64,000 nt of DNA, taken from NCBI RefSeq assembly GCF_037975245.1, contig NC_092576.1, positions 16,946,111 through 17,010,110 of the forward strand, given 5' to 3'. Positions 22,131 to 34,560 of this stretch are shown piece by piece (the stretch's first letter is position 1; each line of letters begins with the position of its first letter). The notes below the pieces were generated by a model that was not told the DNA's origin, ran no database searches, and saw only the letters and a program-made list of their open reading frames with translations. The translations under genes were made by a program, and so were the position numbers. The stretch is from Apostichopus japonicus (lineage: Eukaryota; Echinodermata; Holothuroidea; Aspidochirotida; Stichopodidae).

Positions 22131-22867
22131 AACTTCATAATGATACCAATGTCCACTTATAGGTAGGTTATTATATGATATACCAGTATCTGAAATATTC
22201 CTATTCCCACTAAACCTGATCGTATATATATAACGAATGTAAGTGAGTGATTGAAAGTTAAATACCATTGTTCATTCTCCGAAAGAAAATACAAGAAAAG
22301 GATTGACTCGTTGCATTTTGGGATTAAACGGTGACTTTCGGCAGACTTTTAACCTTGGTATCTAGATGTTCATGGTAAATGGACGCATAATGAGTGTTAT
22401 TAATAATTCTATATCCATTGAGGATATTCTGACATGCTCATTTAACGATTCAGATAGTATGGCCCAGTTTTAAATGTTTATCCGCTATTGCATAAAAGGT
22501 AATAATTCAACGCAGACGTGTCATATTCATTTCCTATAAAAATCACATTGACGGCACATTTCCTCGAAAATGTATTTTAAATTTGTTATTTGAGGCCATA
22601 AAAAGTTTGTTTCCCTTTGAGGTTTGTTTTTTGACCTAAAAGTCTGTGAATTATGCAAACAGTCTAAGCACTGTCATTTATTTATATTACATGCTTAAAG
22701 GGTCGTTTTGCAAACACCATCTCTGTTATTTAAAGCAATGGTGGTCCTATAGCAGTATGTATGACGATCTGAACATATTTACTTAACAGTTGCGCCTACA
22801 GATACGCTCCCAGTTTTAGTGTAACGATGGACCGTTTGTTACTTTTAAAGGAGCCCTTCTCGTAAGC

Positions 22868-23006
<139 letters not shown>

Positions 23007-23070
23007 ATTATCATCAGACAACTGGATGTAAACATTCGTGTACGTGACCTTAACATGTTATTTCTTCATA

Positions 23071-23289
23071 TCACTGTCGGGCGGTTTGTTGGTATGGCAG
23101 CACTTTAAAATGAGCTCTGTTTATACTGTCCTTATTATGGGATTGAATGATTGACTTCATATTATTCGTGTAGCTGTAGCTGACTTTCACGGCGTTTATG
23201 TTAAATATTTTTGGAGCTTTTGGTCTCGAGGGAAGAACTTTGTTATTAACTTGAGGAAAGTACCTCCTACATTTGTTTTTTACGTCCAT
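23071..23289 (-). mobile_element. Penelope-like retroelement remnant
   Basis: On the minus strand the frame reads PKIFNINAVKVSYSYTNNMK followed by SIIQSHNK. This matches, as I recall it, the conserved linker of Penelope-like elements (KIFN.N.VKVSYS...N...II..HNK) between the reverse transcriptase and the GIY-YIG endonuclease. Neither catalytic domain is present. It lies directly 3' of a LINE C-terminus on the same strand, so two retroelements are juxtaposed. Confidence 0.5.
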
Positions 23290-23344
23290 ACTGAATGAAC
23301 CAGATGTTTTTCCTAGTGCGGGTTCTCTTTTGTGCGCTCGGCGT

Positions 23345-23600
23345 AAGCTACCTTGTTTAGTAGTAGTATGTTGAGTTTCATCTATCCGACCTGCTCAGTG
23401 ATTAACCTCCGCCACGTATTACGATCTTGCGCAAGGTGTATTGCTTCCTCAAAATTGTTAATATTCACGTCCTTAAATTGCGACTTTATTTTTCCAAGCA
23501 AGGTAGTCACGGGCCTTCCTACTGTTTTATCAGTATGTCTCAGTGCTTGTCTTAAAGCAACCTTTGCAGGAGCTACCTTGTTTTGGTTGGGTTAATTGTG
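23345..23600 (-). mobile_element. LINE reverse-transcriptase C-terminus remnant
   Basis: On the minus strand the frame reads LRHTDKTVGRPVTTLLGKIK, then NNFEEAIHLAQDRNTWRRLI and a stop. GRP..T....I, EA..LA.DR..WR.L and the stop soon after are typical of the very C-terminus of LINE ORF2 proteins. The catalytic part is absent and the frame breaks upstream. Confidence 0.65.
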
Positions 23601-24156
23601 TGGATTCTGTGTATCCACTAGATTTCAATAAAATAATATATAAAGCCCAAGTCACATCGGACACAGAATCTAAGTCGTACATACCTACATAACTGCATAG
23701 AAATTCAGATCGTTGCATACTGATGAACCTAGTACACCACCACTCAGTATCCAAGAACTCGCTAACATTAAGGAAACTTCGCATGTGAAAACATTCGAGA
23801 ATCGTACGAGAAACTGAATTCACAGCAAAGTGACATACACTTCCACTAAAATGTATGGATATGACGATATATATCAGGATGTAATGCTGCTGTTATATTG
23901 TCATGAGAAGGTATTGATAAGAAAATATATTTTACTCACTCCTCTAAAGACTTTTGAAAATTGTATATGGGAGAGAGATTTTGGACGTCACGTCAGAGTA
24001 ACAAAAAGGTGACGGGGGTTAGGGGAGTCAACCCATTGTCAGTGGTTGTACAACAGCTTTGTGTATTGCATGCAGCTAGACATACCATTCTTTTGTTAGA
24101 TCTAAATCTTACCAGTTTTGTCTTTTTAGTTTGAATTATGTAAAACATATTGATTT

Positions 24157-25872
24157 TTTTTTCGAGTTGTGTTGCATACCACATTGAATCTTTCAAATTC
24201 AAAGTAGCAAAGGGTCTTTTTATATAATTTCAAATTTTAACATACTTTTTAAAATAAAGGTCATTGGAGATCACGAATGGTCATTTTCTGAAAATGTAAA
24301 TAGGTGCTACTTCTTCTAGACCTTTCGTCCAAACTTGCTGAATAGTTGTAGATATAACGTTTGAAAGGTGGTGAACCAAAGTTATTCAGGAAATTTTTAT
24401 GGCGTTATGCGAGGGTACTAAACAGAGCGTTCTGTATAACATTTTAAGTTGTAATGTGTTTTTGGACAGCTTATAGGTTAACATCCCTGTGTCAAAGGTA
24501 GTGGAAGTGTCCCACGAAAGTTCAACAGAACTTTCTATAATTGAAAGTATATTCGGATATCACCATATAATAATAAGGGTTGTTTAATGTATAGTTTCAT
24601 TTCATCATTTATACGTCACCTTACGAACGAACAACCGAGGGAAGATAACTGAACGATGAGTGAAACGCAACAAAGATATTTGAAGTGAAACAGATGTTTG
24701 TATTATTTCAGGTAGACTGACTTGAACATTAAAAATTAAATAAAATTAACAGCCTAAGAGATTTTTCAAAATGGAAACGTAAAAGAAAGTTGAGTATTTA
24801 AGTGCATATGATTAGGAACCCTCTTGGTTGGATAAAATATTGCTATTATCTTCTAAAAATATGCAAGTTTTAGGTAATTATTCACCAGGTACTCTATTGT
24901 AAATTAATAGCCTAGCAGACTTTGCAAAATGGAAACGAGAATATAAGTTAAGTATTTCATTGCATATGATTAAGAACCCTCTTTACTGCATACAATAGCT
25001 GCTTAAAAACACTCAATATCCTGTTTATAAGAACTAGTGGGCGGTTTGTATCACTTTCACACTTTACCTAACAGAGTGATCTCTTTGGGCTGTGTTACAG
25101 TGCATATATAAAGGAAGAACACAAATAACTCAACCATTTTACTGTTATGTATCTCTGTCTGAAGCATACTCCCCGTGAAGAAAAAGGCGTTAAGTTGACG
25201 GACTAATTCAGTTTTGGGCAAGATTAATATTCGTATTAATATTAATATTAATAACAGAAAAGAAGAAGACTTCCTGACACGCAATCGTTTTGCATCAAAA
25301 GTATAATATTGTGAGGATTCGCTGTAAGGTTTTTCTGTGGGGATACCAGTAGTTTAAAGGTAAAACATATGTTTTCGTTTTAAATCTGTATAGTTAATAT
25401 GTATAACATGTAGGCAGAATTATAGTATTTTATATGTCGTAGTTCAAGAAAATGGTAGAAAAAAAGCATTTGTGCGCAATTATCTTTCTGTAGCTATGCC
25501 ATTTTTCGAGGTTTTACTAATTAAAATATGCAAAATCTATGGAAAAGTTTTTTTCAAAGTTGTAATCATGATAACAAATTAATGTTGTTCTTCCAACAAA
25601 TATGAATGCACAGCACACCTTTCAAATCACATATCTACTGTACGGCTATATTGCGGGCAGGATAGTATAGAGGAACGTACGTACAATATTAGTGTGTTAC
25701 TAATGTCAGTTGGTTTATTAGTCGTCGTTAAATGCATATGTTATAGTAAGAACGTTTATAGTCCTGGCTTATCGTTGCATAATTAGCCAATTTGCTGACG
25801 AGAATGTTCTTCCTTTTGCATAAGTTTTTCAAGATCCGAGACGTTATTCTCGCAAAATAAGTTTGGCATATG
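24157..25872. repeat. Segmental duplication, unit A
   Basis: This 1.7-kb block is repeated at 27160-29120 in the same orientation at roughly 85-90% identity by eye. It contains the landmarks 'aacgtttgaaaggtggtga', 'gtgtcccacgaaagtt', 'aactgaacgatgagtgaaac' and 'tctgtctgaagcatactc'. Compared with the other copy it lacks about 360 bp near 24730. An internal segment of about 145 bp is itself in tandem (24760 and 24905). No coding function found. Confidence 0.85.
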
Positions 25873-27060
25873 TTTTTCGACTTGTGTTGCATACCACATT
25901 GAATCTTTTAAATTCAAAGTAGCAAAGGTTTTTTTATATCTGCACGAGTTCAAATTTTAAACAAGATCGACGAAACTTGTAAACTTGTCTCCAGAATGTT
26001 TTCCTATTACCATAAAGGAAATAGCGAAGTTGTGCAATGCAGAAAAAAATATTTATAGGGAAAGTATACATCCTGGTAAACAAAACGAGCAATCATTATA
26101 CAAAAAAAGGTAAGTCACACCAGCAATTGCACCGAAAATGTCAAAGATATACTTTACAGGTTAAGTTCACGAGAAGGGAGGATCACATTTCTATCCCCAG
26201 AAATATCGGCACCAAAAAAGAGAGTCAATAACTTACCTTAATTTTTCATTTGAATGGAGTCATTCAAAGATAAGTTTATTCCATGTGACGTTTATTCCGT
26301 GTGAGAACTTGACGTAGCCTTTTGTTCAGAAATAAATTATCGTAGGCTAGTCTTGCAATCTTATCGGTAAGCTTTCTTTCTAACTATTTACATTGTAGCA
26401 ATGGAAATGGCATTACAAATAATTATTGAATAACCTTTATATATTCTGCTTTCCAATTTTATTTCATTAACTAATTAACAATTTAACTGCAATACCAATA
26501 TTAGAAAAGATGATACTCTAAAATCAAATGGTATTAAACAAAAGTAGTAGTATTTTATGGAAGACATGCAAAGGGAACTAGAAAATGAAATAGCAAGTCA
26601 GTTAAGGTTATTCGATTTTGCTAACACTGTGTGTAATGGTTGATGTAAACTTGCTGAGGTTTGAAAGGTCTAAATTTATCAGTGATTATAATAATATCTT
26701 GACGTAAGTGGTTAACTTATCACGTCAGTCAGCTGAACCTTTTAGCTGTGTTATAGCTATCGCGCAATTTTGCCGACTTTCTATCACTTTTTGCCACCGT
26801 GTTTGACCAACTGTCGTTTCGTCAATTTTCATTCCATTTGGCTGAAAATGTCGCTGAAATTTATAAATTTGAGCGTCCGTTGAGGGCCATTCTCTGAAAA
26901 CGTAAAAAATGCCACTCCTTCTTGAGCTTTTGTCCAAATTTGCTGAAATATTGTGGATATTAAGTTTGAGTGGTGGTGAACCAAATCTGTGAGGAACATT
27001 TCATTGTCGTCATTGAGGGCCCAAAACAAGGCGTTCTGTATTTTTTTCAGTTATGATGCA
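25873..27060. repeat. Segmental duplication, partial middle unit
   Basis: The block opens with the same sequence as unit A ('gtgttgcataccacattgaa' at about 25884, compare 24169), then diverges. From about 26870 to 27060 a degraded version of the 'ccattctctgaaaacgtaaa ... gcgttctgtat' segment appears. The rest (about 26000-26850) shows no similarity I can see and no gene. Confidence 0.6.
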
Positions 27061-27159
27061 ACGTAGGCCACAGCTAATGCAATGATCGATATGACTTAAA
27101 TGTCGTGATTGGTTTGTGTGAATTATGTTTTCCTACATGCGATCAATATTTTGCATATG

Positions 27160-29120
27160 AAGATAATTGGAGGTCTTGAGCGATCATTTTCTGAAAATGT
27201 AAAAAAAGGGGTACTTCTTCTAGTTCTTTTGTCCAAATTTGCCGAATTGTTGTGGATATAACGTTTGAAAGGTGGTGATCCAAAGTTATTCAGGAAAGTT
27301 TTATGTCGTTATGTGAGGGTACAGAACAGGGCGTTCTGTATAAAATTTTCAGTTGTAAATGTACTCTTGGACAGCTTATAAGTTGAAACCCCTGTGTCAA
27401 ATGTAGTGGAAGTGTCCCACGAAAGTTTAACAGAACTTTCCATACAAGTATATGCGGATATCACCATTTAAAAATAGGGGTTGTTTAATGTATAGTTTCA
27501 TTTCATCATGATACGTCACTTTACGTGCGAACAACCGTGGGAAGATAACTGAACGATGAGTGAAACGCAACAAAGATATTTGAAGTGACACAGATGATTG
27601 CAATGTTTCAGGGAAACTGACTTGAACATGCAGACACTGGAAATCTTGGAGGTTACTGGATCAGGTTTCTATTTGGATACTTTCACGTAATGAATATTTT
27701 AACTGTACGTGTCGTAAGCACGTATAGTAAATCCGGAAGCCAATGTAAATCTTTAAAAATATGTTTGATGTGACAATACTTTTTAGATGATGAAACTATT
27801 CACGCAGCGGTATTTTGAAGGCGTTAAAGTTGAGCGATTTCAATATGTGGACGACGTGTATAATTTTCTCAGTGGCTTTACGATTCAAATATTTGTCAAT
27901 ATTACCGATATTTCGAATGTACAAGAGAGATGGTCGGATGACATTTAATATGTGTGCTTCGTTGTCATAGAAGAATAAAAAATTAATACGTTTCTTGCCT
28001 AATATACTTTTCAATATGGAACAAAAAAGAAAGTTAAGTATTTAAGTGCATATGATTAAGAACCATCTTGGCTGCAAACAATATTGCTATCATCTTTCAA
28101 AATAAGTTTTATGTAATTATTCACCAGCTATTATATTGTAAATTATTAGTCTAACAGATTTTTCAAAATGGAAACGAGAATGAAAGTTGAGTTATTAAGT
28201 GCATATGATTCAGAACCCTCTTGGCTACATACAATAGTTGCTAAAAATACTTAATATCCTTTTCATAAGAACTTGTTGACGGTTTGTATAACTTTCACAC
28301 TTTACCTAGCAGAGTGATCGCTTGAGCTGTGTTACAGTGCATGTATATACAGGAAGAACACAAATAACTCAACCATTTTACTGTTATGTATCTCTGTCTG
28401 AAGCATACTCGCCGTGAAGAAAAAGGCGTGAAGTTGGCGAACTAATTCAGTTTTGGGCAGATTAATATTCGTATTCATATGAATAACAGAAAAGAAGAAG
28501 ACTTCCTGACACGCAATCGTTTTACATCAAATGTATCATATTGTGAGGATTCGCTGTAAGATTTCTCTATGGGGATTCGAGTAGTTTGGATGTAATAAAT
28601 ATGTTTTCATTTGTAATCTCTATAGTTAATATTGTATATATTTCAGCATCCTAGAGGAAGGCAGAATTATAGTCTTTTATATGTCGTAGTTCAAGAAAAG
28701 GGTAGAAACGAAGCATTTGTGTGCAATTATCTTTTTGTTGCTATGCCAGTTTCAAGGTTTTGCTAATTAAAATATGCAAAATCTATGGAAATGCGTTTCA
28801 AATTGTAATCGATGATAATAATTTAACAATGTTGTTCTTACAACAAATATGCATGCACAGCACACCTTTCAAATCACGTCATCTTCTGTACGGCTACATT
28901 GCGTGTAGAATAGTATAGAGGAACGTACGTACAATATTAGCGAGTTACTATTGCTAGTTGGTGTATTAGTCGTCGGGAAATGCATGTGTAATATTAAGAA
29001 CTTTTATAGGCCTGCCTTATTGTTGCATATTTAGCCAATTTGCTGACGAAAATTTTCATCCTTTTGCTAAATTTTTGTAAGATTCGAGACGTTATTCGCG
29101 CAAAATAGGTTTGGTATATG
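27160..29120. repeat. Segmental duplication, unit C
   Basis: Direct copy of 24157-25872 with an extra segment of about 360 bp at 27640-28000 that includes 'cgtcgtaagcacgtatag'. It ends about 330 bp before the LRR signal-peptide exon at 29448, so the duplication reaches the immediate upstream region of that gene. Confidence 0.85.
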
Positions 29121-29447
29121 TTTGGAGTAGAGTAAGGATCACAATTAATGGTATTTAAGCGACCCTTTGAGATGGCATCTAAACGCAATATTTCCCTTTA
29201 ACTCAACCAATATGTATTCTCTTATTGAATATACACAACAGCGTATATGGTTGCATGATGCTCACTTTACTTTACAGTTGTAAAATTGGTTATACATTGT
29301 AAACTTGTTGAGTTACCCTCGCATATGAATGTCATCATCTCAACCGTAGCGATAATTGCATAAACAGCATTTTCACAATTTAGCACCTTTACGTTTTCTT
29401 GAAGATGTGTGTCTAACATGTTACATGTTACAGATCAGAACAGGAAA

Positions 29448-29523
29448 ATGCTTGCGAGCAGGGTGACTACGTTGATCTGGTTTTGTGTCAGTTTTTATTC
29501 AACTTTGATAGCTAACGGGCAAG
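29448..29523 (+). CDS. Signal-peptide exon of a leucine-rich-repeat protein
   Basis: ATG opens MLASRVTTLIWFCVSFYSTL then IANGQ, a typical hydrophobic secretory leader, and ends at a strong donor (CAAG|gtaagc). The exon is 76 nt and leaves a phase-1 codon that the next exon completes to Asp. An upstream acceptor-like sequence (..ttacatgttacag at 29433) suggests a preceding non-coding exon. Confidence 0.72.
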
Positions 29524-29686
29524 GTAAGCAACATCCACAAATACTGTTAAGTACTGAAAATGAAGTATTTAGTCACACTTAACATGTGTAGTTAACTTTC
29601 TCGCTTTACTTTCAAGTAATTGCATTGGTGCGAATTTTCTGTTGTGTAAGCACAGTATCTCATCCAACCTATTTATCATTTTCTAG

Positions 29687-29819
29687 ATGCATGTGGGGAC
29701 GAAGGGATTTGCAATTGCTACTCTGAGGAGAAAGAGGCTAGCCTCGTCTTTGTAGTTAACTGCTCATCACTTGGATTAACTCTGCCGCCTTCGAATTTCC
29801 CCTCGAAAACAAATATCTT
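29687..29819 (+). CDS. Cys-rich N-flanking (LRRNT) exon of the LRR protein
   Basis: A 133-nt exon with acceptor ttatcattttctag and donor ATCTT|gtgagt. The reading DACGDEGICNCY, then VVNCSSLGLTLPPSNFP and KTNIL, is the cysteine-rich cap that precedes extracellular leucine-rich repeats (C..C.C ... V.CS..GLT..P...P). It starts by completing the codon of the signal exon and ends in phase 2, the phase shared by single-repeat LRR exons. The product should be secreted or an extracellular receptor domain. Confidence 0.8.
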
Positions 29820-29824
29820 GTGAG

Positions 29825-32700
29825 TCTGTCTTGAAAGTCCTGAATGATTTGCAACTGTATCATAGTTTTCTGTATGGTTAGTAATGCGAATGGACACTAG
29901 GATCCCTGTTTCCATGATTGTACCTTAACATTCCACCATTCATATTGTCAGGAAGACGTGATAACTTACGGTATACATGAATGCCATGTTACATGGGAAC
30001 ATTATCAATTCAGACTGTAATGCCTTCCTTTTGGGGCAATATCTTACGAGTTCTATACGAGTTCTCGGAAAACGAAGAAACTAAACGAACCCACAATTAT
30101 GTTCAAAGTTAAAAATATCATATTCAACCATCTCCGTTGACGGAGTACATTACATAAGTATTATTAAGTTGTGTATTTTTGTGTGTCGTGACCAGCAAGT
30201 CTACTAAGCCTAATGAAACGTAATAGCTGAAGACCAAGAAAAAAATCAAACACAATACATGTGCAATCTTGGAATGACCCAGGCCGGATTGAAGAATATG
30301 GATATATTTTTGGACCAAGTCAGTTAAATGTATATTTTACTCTTAAAATTTTCTATATTGATATGATTTATATATAAATTTTCTTCGCCAATAGACACTC
30401 AGGAAATTGGAGCAATTATCAGGATTAGCATAACTTTTTCAGGGGACATTCAAAGCACAAAATGTGCATTTAAAAAGAGGAATATAGATTTGGGCTAGTC
30501 CTTAAGTGTTTATAACGACAAGTGTGTGTTTTTATGGGGAGGGGATTCAAATTGTCCATTCTAATTTAGGAAAAAGCCTAAGCGTTTACAAGGCGGGGAG
30601 TTGCCAGCACTGGGGTCATTGAAGCCGGTTCCCTTGTAGGGGGTCTGTCAGATTGTGAAAGGTTTGTTTCATTTTCTCCTGAATCGAAACAGAGGGGGCA
30701 ACATTAAAATTGGTGAAATGCAACGCGCTACTCCACTCACATGCACCTGTGGGTGCTGCAACCACATTAACATGTTCCCTCAAAGTGAATTTCAAATAAC
30801 GAAATGTTAGAAAACGGAATCACTGAAAGTTCTTTTTTGTCTTTCAGCAATGATTATTGGGGTAACTACCCCCTTATCCCACATACCACAAGCTATCACG
30901 CCAGCATTATTTTCCAAAATATCCTACAGGTCTGTCATGTAAAGTATTTACCCAGGACAAAACTCGTCTTAAACATAATTTGCGACCGGAGTTAAATGTA
31001 AACATATTTGCGAACCTGTTTTAGAAATTATTGCCATTGTTCCTGGACAAGCATAAAAACTAAAGTCAAACATTTGTTTAGTGCAATGCACCCATCTGCA
31101 TATGTTCGACAACAATTTGCTAACATTTCATTGATTTCATTGGCTGTAGTTAGCTAAGGAACTTTTACAACTTAGTACTCATTGTCCAAAAAGTTTCAAA
31201 CTCCATGTACCGGGAAGGCTGCCCGCCCAAATTTCCCGAGGACAAGAAATTCGGGCAAAAGTCCTGAAAAAATTCGGGCAGCCTAAGAAGAGAAAAAAAA
31301 ATATTTGTATATATAAATATGCAGTAGCTTGCCCGAATCTTTTTCAAATGTTTGCCCGACAATTCTGTGAGAGGGTTTATGTTATTTGTTTTGTGACATT
31401 AATAGGCCTATTGATTTTCTGTTGTTAGCATCATGTTGCCCGATTTTTTTCGTGTAACACCACCGTTAGCGCAGCTAATCTGGGCTACCACGCTGTTTGC
31501 ACTATCAAGAATTTGTCTAACTAGTCAACTGTATACCTGGACATCCCCGACATGAGTGTATATAAGAAACGTTTTCTTGTTCATGGATGGTAGGGGGTGC
31601 CTACAAGCCTTAAAGTACGGGTTTATCGTATTCTTTGTTATTTTTTATACTTTTTTTGTGAGACAAATTGCAGTCTCACCCGACACAGCGACATTATCCA
31701 CTGTGTTAAAATAATAAATACGGAAACTAAATAGGAGCTTAAAAAATATACTGTCCTATTTTTCCACTTCAAAGTGATCTTACCATTTTGTTAATCCTCC
31801 CTACTAAATCTTATTAAGTAACGTATTCTCGTACATTTGAGTTAACATGATTTTATGTATTTATAGAAAATTAAGATTTATCGTATATGTTATGTTTTTA
31901 TACAACAATATATACAGCCTACAATATATATTTCTTATATACATAGCTTTTGTTTATTGTAAACTAACCCATGAGATTCGTTAGACTTCTTGTATATTAT
32001 TATTTTCAGGATAAAGGTAACCCTGCTTTTCTTTTAATTTTCGGGGGGGGGGGGTGGGGGAGGAGTTTGCACCGCTAACACATTCTCATATATCCATTAA
32101 TATTCGTACCATAAAAAGTAATATCATCCTAACTTTGTTAAAAACCCATCATTTTAGTTCATAATTTGGTTGAAAATTCCTTTCATGGATCTGTCAGCAA
32201 ATAGCTTGTGGTCTCTCCAAATAACACCTTTTCTAGTCTCGAGAACATCCAAATGATCCAAACGTTGTAAATTTGTGTGTCTTTTCGTTGAAATGAAATC
32301 GTTGTGATGTAATGAGCATTTTTAGCCAAATATGATCACTTAAAGTGTACTCTCATTGAACACTATCGAACTAAAGAATTATTTTGATCATGAGGATGCG
32401 TTGTCGTTTTAAAGGAATAATTAAATACTGTCTCAGGTTTAGGAAACAAAGTAATATACAAGGCCTGAATACGGAGCCAGTGAAATCACCTACTGTTGTT
32501 CCCCCTTTATGAACATTTATATCGTAGATATGTAATTCACTTCATTAAACTGTGTTAATTGCAAGCTCATTGGGGAGTGAAATTATGTAAGCATGTCAAA
32601 AATATCATCATTGTGGGTCAACACGTGTTATTAAATACATATTTACACATGTCGTGACTTTCATCCAGTATACTTAATAATTAATGAATCTCAGCTTCTT
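29825..32700. other. Large intron of the LRR gene
   Basis: No additional 72-nt LRR exon was found by eye. A short self-similar segment near 31200-31350 repeats 'gcccgaat' and 'attcgggca' in both orientations, probably an old interspersed repeat. A G tract occurs at 32043. Confidence 0.45.
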
Positions 32701-32705
32701 TTCAG

Positions 32706-32777
32706 GTTACTTAATGAAAACAACTTGACGGCTCTCCCTGAACCATTATTTTCTGATATGATTTCCTTACAGAATTT
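32706..32777 (+). CDS. Single-LRR exon (72 nt)
   Basis: Exactly 72 nt, phase 2 in and phase 2 out, with acceptor cttcttttcag and donor AATTT|gtaagt. The reading LLLNENNLTALPEPLFSDMI then SLQNL is one canonical 24-residue leucine-rich repeat (L.L..N.L..LP...F..M..L..L). It joins in frame to 29819. Further repeat exons are expected but were not seen before the satellite at 33.2 kb. Confidence 0.82.
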
Positions 32778-33229
32778 GTAAGTTTACATATATTTTCAAT
32801 TTATTATTAAGAGGCTAGGAAACATTTAGGGTTTCTAGGAACTATTTAAACCTGACTTTTATCCAAGAAAAAAAAACTTTCTGTTCAACATTGATAAATT
32901 TACTAGAAATGATATTGCTTTTAATGACGTTTGCATCCGGGTATAAAAATATGGTATATATAAGGGAAAAATCTACGCTATGACTGTCATTGTCTTTAAA
33001 CCTTCAAAATGGGAGTTAAAAAGGCAAATGCATTGTAATCATACTGCAGATACATAAATTTGAGACAAAAAATAACACAATGAGAAAATTATTCTTTGTT
33101 TGTACCAACTTATGTATTTCATGTTATATTTTACCTACATGACCATAAACTGAAATTTAGTACGTTAATTTCTTACATGAATTAAAAGGAAGAAAATTAC
33201 CTCTTGTCCCTGTACAAAAGTGAATCAGT

Positions 33230-34560
33230 GAAACAAATACACCCCACAACTGCAAGGGAGTGTCATTTAGCACCAAGAAGAAACACCATTAATGGCTTAC
33301 AATACAGTTCTGAGGGGCGTACCAATACGCCCCGCTACTGGTTGGAGTGTCATTTAGCACCAAGAAGTAACAACATTTAGTGGCTTACAATACAGTTCTG
33401 AGGGGCGTACCAATACGCCCCACTACTGGTTGGAGTGTCATTTAGCAACAAGAAGTTACAAAATTTAGTGGCTTGCAATACAGTTCTAAGGGGCGTACCA
33501 ATACGCCCCGCTACTGGTTGGAGTGTCATTTAGCACAAAGAAGTAACACCATTAAGGGGCGTACCAATACGCCCCGCTGCTGGTTGGAGTGTCATTTAGC
33601 ACAAAGAAGTAACAACATTTAGTGGCTTGCAATACAGTTCTTAGGGGCGTACCAATACGCCCCCCGCTAATGGTTGGAGTGTCATTTAGTTCCAAGAAGT
33701 ACCAACATTTAGTGGCTTACAATACAGTTCTAAGGGGCGTACCAAAACGCCCCGCTACTGATTGGAGTGTCATTTAGCACCAAGAAGTAACAACATTTAG
33801 TGGCTTACAATACAGTTCTGAGGGGCGTATCAATACGCCCCACTATTGGTTGGAGTGTCATTTAGCAACAAGAAGTTACAACATTTAGTGGCTTGCAATA
33901 CAGTTCTAAGGGGCGTACCAATACGCCCCGCTACTGGTTGGAGTGTCATTTAGCACAAAGAAGTAACACCATTAAGGGGCGTACCAATACGCCCCGCTTC
34001 TGGTTGGAGTGTCATTTAGCACCAAGAAGTAACAAAATTAAGTGGCTTGCAATACAGTTCTAAGGGGCGTACCAATACGCCCCGCTAATGGTTGGAGTGT
34101 CATTTAGTTCCAAGAAGTACCAACATTTAGTGGCTTACAATACAGTTCTAAGGGGCGTACCAATACGCCCCGCTACTGATTGGAGTGTCATTTAGCACCA
34201 CGAAGTAACAACATTTAGTGGCTTACAATACAGTTCTGGGGGCGTACCAATACGCCCGCTACTGGTTGGAGTGTCATTTAGCACCACGAAGTGACAAAAT
34301 TTAGTGGCTTGCAAAACAGTTCTGAGAGGTGTACCAAAACGCCCCGCTAATGGTTGGAGTGTCATTTAGCACCAAGAAGTTACACCATTAGTTCTGAAAT
34401 AACATAATAACACCATTAGGTGGCTAAGAATGCAGTTCTGAAGTCCGTACCGATACACCCCCTACTGCTCGGAGTGTCATTTAGCAATAAGAAATTACAT
34501 CATTAATAACAACAATAAGTGGCTTACAATGCAGTTCTGAAGGATGTACTATTCAGACCC
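33230..34560. repeat. 88-bp satellite array with GGGGCGTA...TACGCCCC hairpin
   Basis: About 13 to 14 units of 88 bp run from 33230 to 34560. Each contains 'ggagtgtcatttagc', 'aagaagtaacaaca', 'agtggctt.caatacagttct' and the hairpin core GGGGCGTACCAATACGCCCC (8-bp arms, CCAA loop). Two units are shortened to 66 bp at about 33520-33586 and 33940-34006. They lie about 420 bp apart, so the array has a higher-order repeat of four 88-bp units plus one 66-bp unit. Units decay after about 34400. No ORF runs through it. Confidence 0.93.

Noticed and set aside
33230-34560. CRISPR array
   Set aside because: Regular units, but both 'repeat' and 'spacer' parts are conserved; animal genomic context; this is a satellite.
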